The translations under genes were made by a program, and so were the position numbers. The notes under the pieces were generated by a model. That model saw only the letters and a list, made by a program, of their open reading frames with translations. It was not told where the DNA came from and did no database searches. From Actinobacteria bacterium UBA2184 (GTDB lineage Bacteria; Actinomycetota; Coriobacteriia; Anaerosomatales; Anaerosomataceae), in the NCBI GenBank assembly GCA_002328745.1, contig DCVQ01000020.1:59327-92163 (forward strand): a DNA stretch of 32,837 bases. The letters are read 5' to 3'. The stretch's first letter is position 1. Each line of letters begins with the position of its first letter. Below, piece by piece: positions 32,093 to 32,837 of this stretch.

Positions 32093-32837
32093 GCGGGTGC
32101 TGCCGAATCGTCCGGACCCGCAAGCGACACATCCACGATCGGGCGGGCGTCTGTCGGTTCGACGGGCTCCGGCTCGAGCTCAGGCTCAGAAGCGGCCTCC
32201 GCGGCCTGCTCTTCCTTCTCCTTCTCGGCCTGCTCGCGCGCCTCGCGCTTCAGGTACTCCGCCCACCTGCCATCGAGCAGCGCCTCGAGCTGGTCTTTGT
32301 CGACCGTCTCGCGCTCGACGAGCACCTCGGCCATCAGGTCGAGCAGCTCGCGCCGCTCGGTGAGGATCCGGTAGGCGACCTCGTAGCCCTCGTCGATCAG
32401 GCGCCTGACCTCCTTGTCGATCTCGAACGCGATCTCCTGCGAGTAGTTGGGCGTCGCCGAGAAGTCGCGGCCGAGGAAGACCTCGTGCTGGCCCTCGCCA
32501 AGCGTCATGGGGCCGAGCTTCTCCGACATGCCGTACTGGGTGACCATCTGGCGAGCGAGCTTGGTGGCACGCTCGATGTCGTTGCTCGCACCCGTGGTGA
32601 TGTCGCCCATCGTGATCGCCTCGGCCACCCGCCCGCCGAGCATCATCGCGATCTCGTCGAGCATCTCGCCGCGCGCCGAGAGGAACTTGTCTTCCACTGG
32701 CAGCGCAAGCGTATAGCCCAGCGCCCTACCGCGGCTGATGATGCTGATCTTGTGGATGGGATCGGTGTTGGGCAGCACGTGACCCACGAGCGCATGGCCC
32801 GACTCGTGATACGCGATGATGCGCTTCTCCTTGTCGG
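32089..32837 (-). CDS. ftsH: ATP-dependent zinc metalloprotease FtsH, C-terminal part
   Basis: Only the protease domain is present; the ATPase and membrane parts lie beyond the right edge. Reading begins within DKEKRIIAYHESGHALVGH, where HESGH is the zinc-binding HExxH. IISRGRALGYT, the second zinc-ligand region GGRVAEAITMGDITTGASND with the distal Asp, and RQMVTQYGMSEKLGP follow. The tail (about the last 60 residues) is an acidic, Glu/Ala/Pro-rich stretch of low complexity, as often seen in actinobacterial FtsH. It degrades membrane and some soluble proteins. The position upstream of folE-folP-folK is common in actinobacteria. Confidence 0.96.
   Translation of the reverse strand, partial: DKEKRIIAYHESGHALVGHVLPNTDPIHKISIISRGRALGYTLALPVEDKFLSARGEMLDEIAMMLGGRVAEAITMGDITTGASNDIERATKLARQMVTQYGMSEKLGPMTLGEGQHEVFLGRDFSATPNYSQEIAFEIDKEVRRLIDEGYEVAYRILTERRELLDLMAEVLVERETVDKDQLEALLDGRWAEYLKREAREQAEKEKEEQAAEAASEPELEPEPVEPTDARPIVDVSLAGPDDSAAPA

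Overview
The window is a densely packed, high-GC chromosomal segment with strong G/C preference at third codon positions. It holds no mobile element, tRNA, rRNA or CRISPR array that I can see. Gene content points to an anaerobic or facultative, respiring actinobacterium, possibly of the Coriobacteriia/Anaerosomatales or a related deep lineage. The reasons are heme made by the C5 route (hemA, hemC), c-type cytochrome assembly, a tungsten-type aldehyde ferredoxin oxidoreductase, de novo NAD and pantothenate synthesis, and an FtsH-folate gene cluster. The lineage is an inference from gene content only.

Left block (1-8990, all minus strand): one apparent operon, read right to left as ccmE-like, ccmF, ccmA, ccmB, ccmC, ccmD-like, a HemX/CcsA-like membrane protein, a short-chain dehydrogenase, hemA, hemC. 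It joins heme supply to heme delivery and attachment. The CcmE is unusual: it is a tandem duplication of the OB-fold, its first copy carries Cys-x3-Tyr where classical CcmE has the heme-binding His-x3-Tyr, and no ccmG, ccmH or ccmI is visible. This matches the 'System I*' type of Ccm pathway, with a duplication as a further twist. CcmC carries a long extracytoplasmic insertion. The operon has a candidate promoter and a structured leader holding two tandem 10-mers.

Middle block (9301-19163): type III pantothenate kinase (coaX), then a plus-strand OmpR-type regulator and its histidine kinase, which abuts with zero spacing a convergent YhaO/YhaN-like nuclease-ATPase pair. Next come bioY and birA. 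Between them lies a clear BirA operator overlapping the -10 element of a well-formed bioY promoter. A DedA protein and a small four-helix membrane protein lie upstream of birA in the same direction.

NAD/pantothenate block (19319-24554, minus): panB-panC-nadA-nadB-nadC, tightly coupled, behind an extended -10 promoter. With coaX it covers pantothenate synthesis, its activation, and quinolinate and nicotinate mononucleotide formation.

Right block: a divergent plus-strand trio encodes an aldehyde ferredoxin oxidoreductase family enzyme, a MoaD-like sulfur carrier ending in Gly-Gly, and a short ThiF/MoeB-type activating enzyme. Converging on it is ftsH (partial), an LtaS-like membrane phosphotransferase/sulfatase-fold protein, folE, folP, folK with an unusual C-terminal extension, and a second ubiquitin-like protein without a Gly-Gly end.
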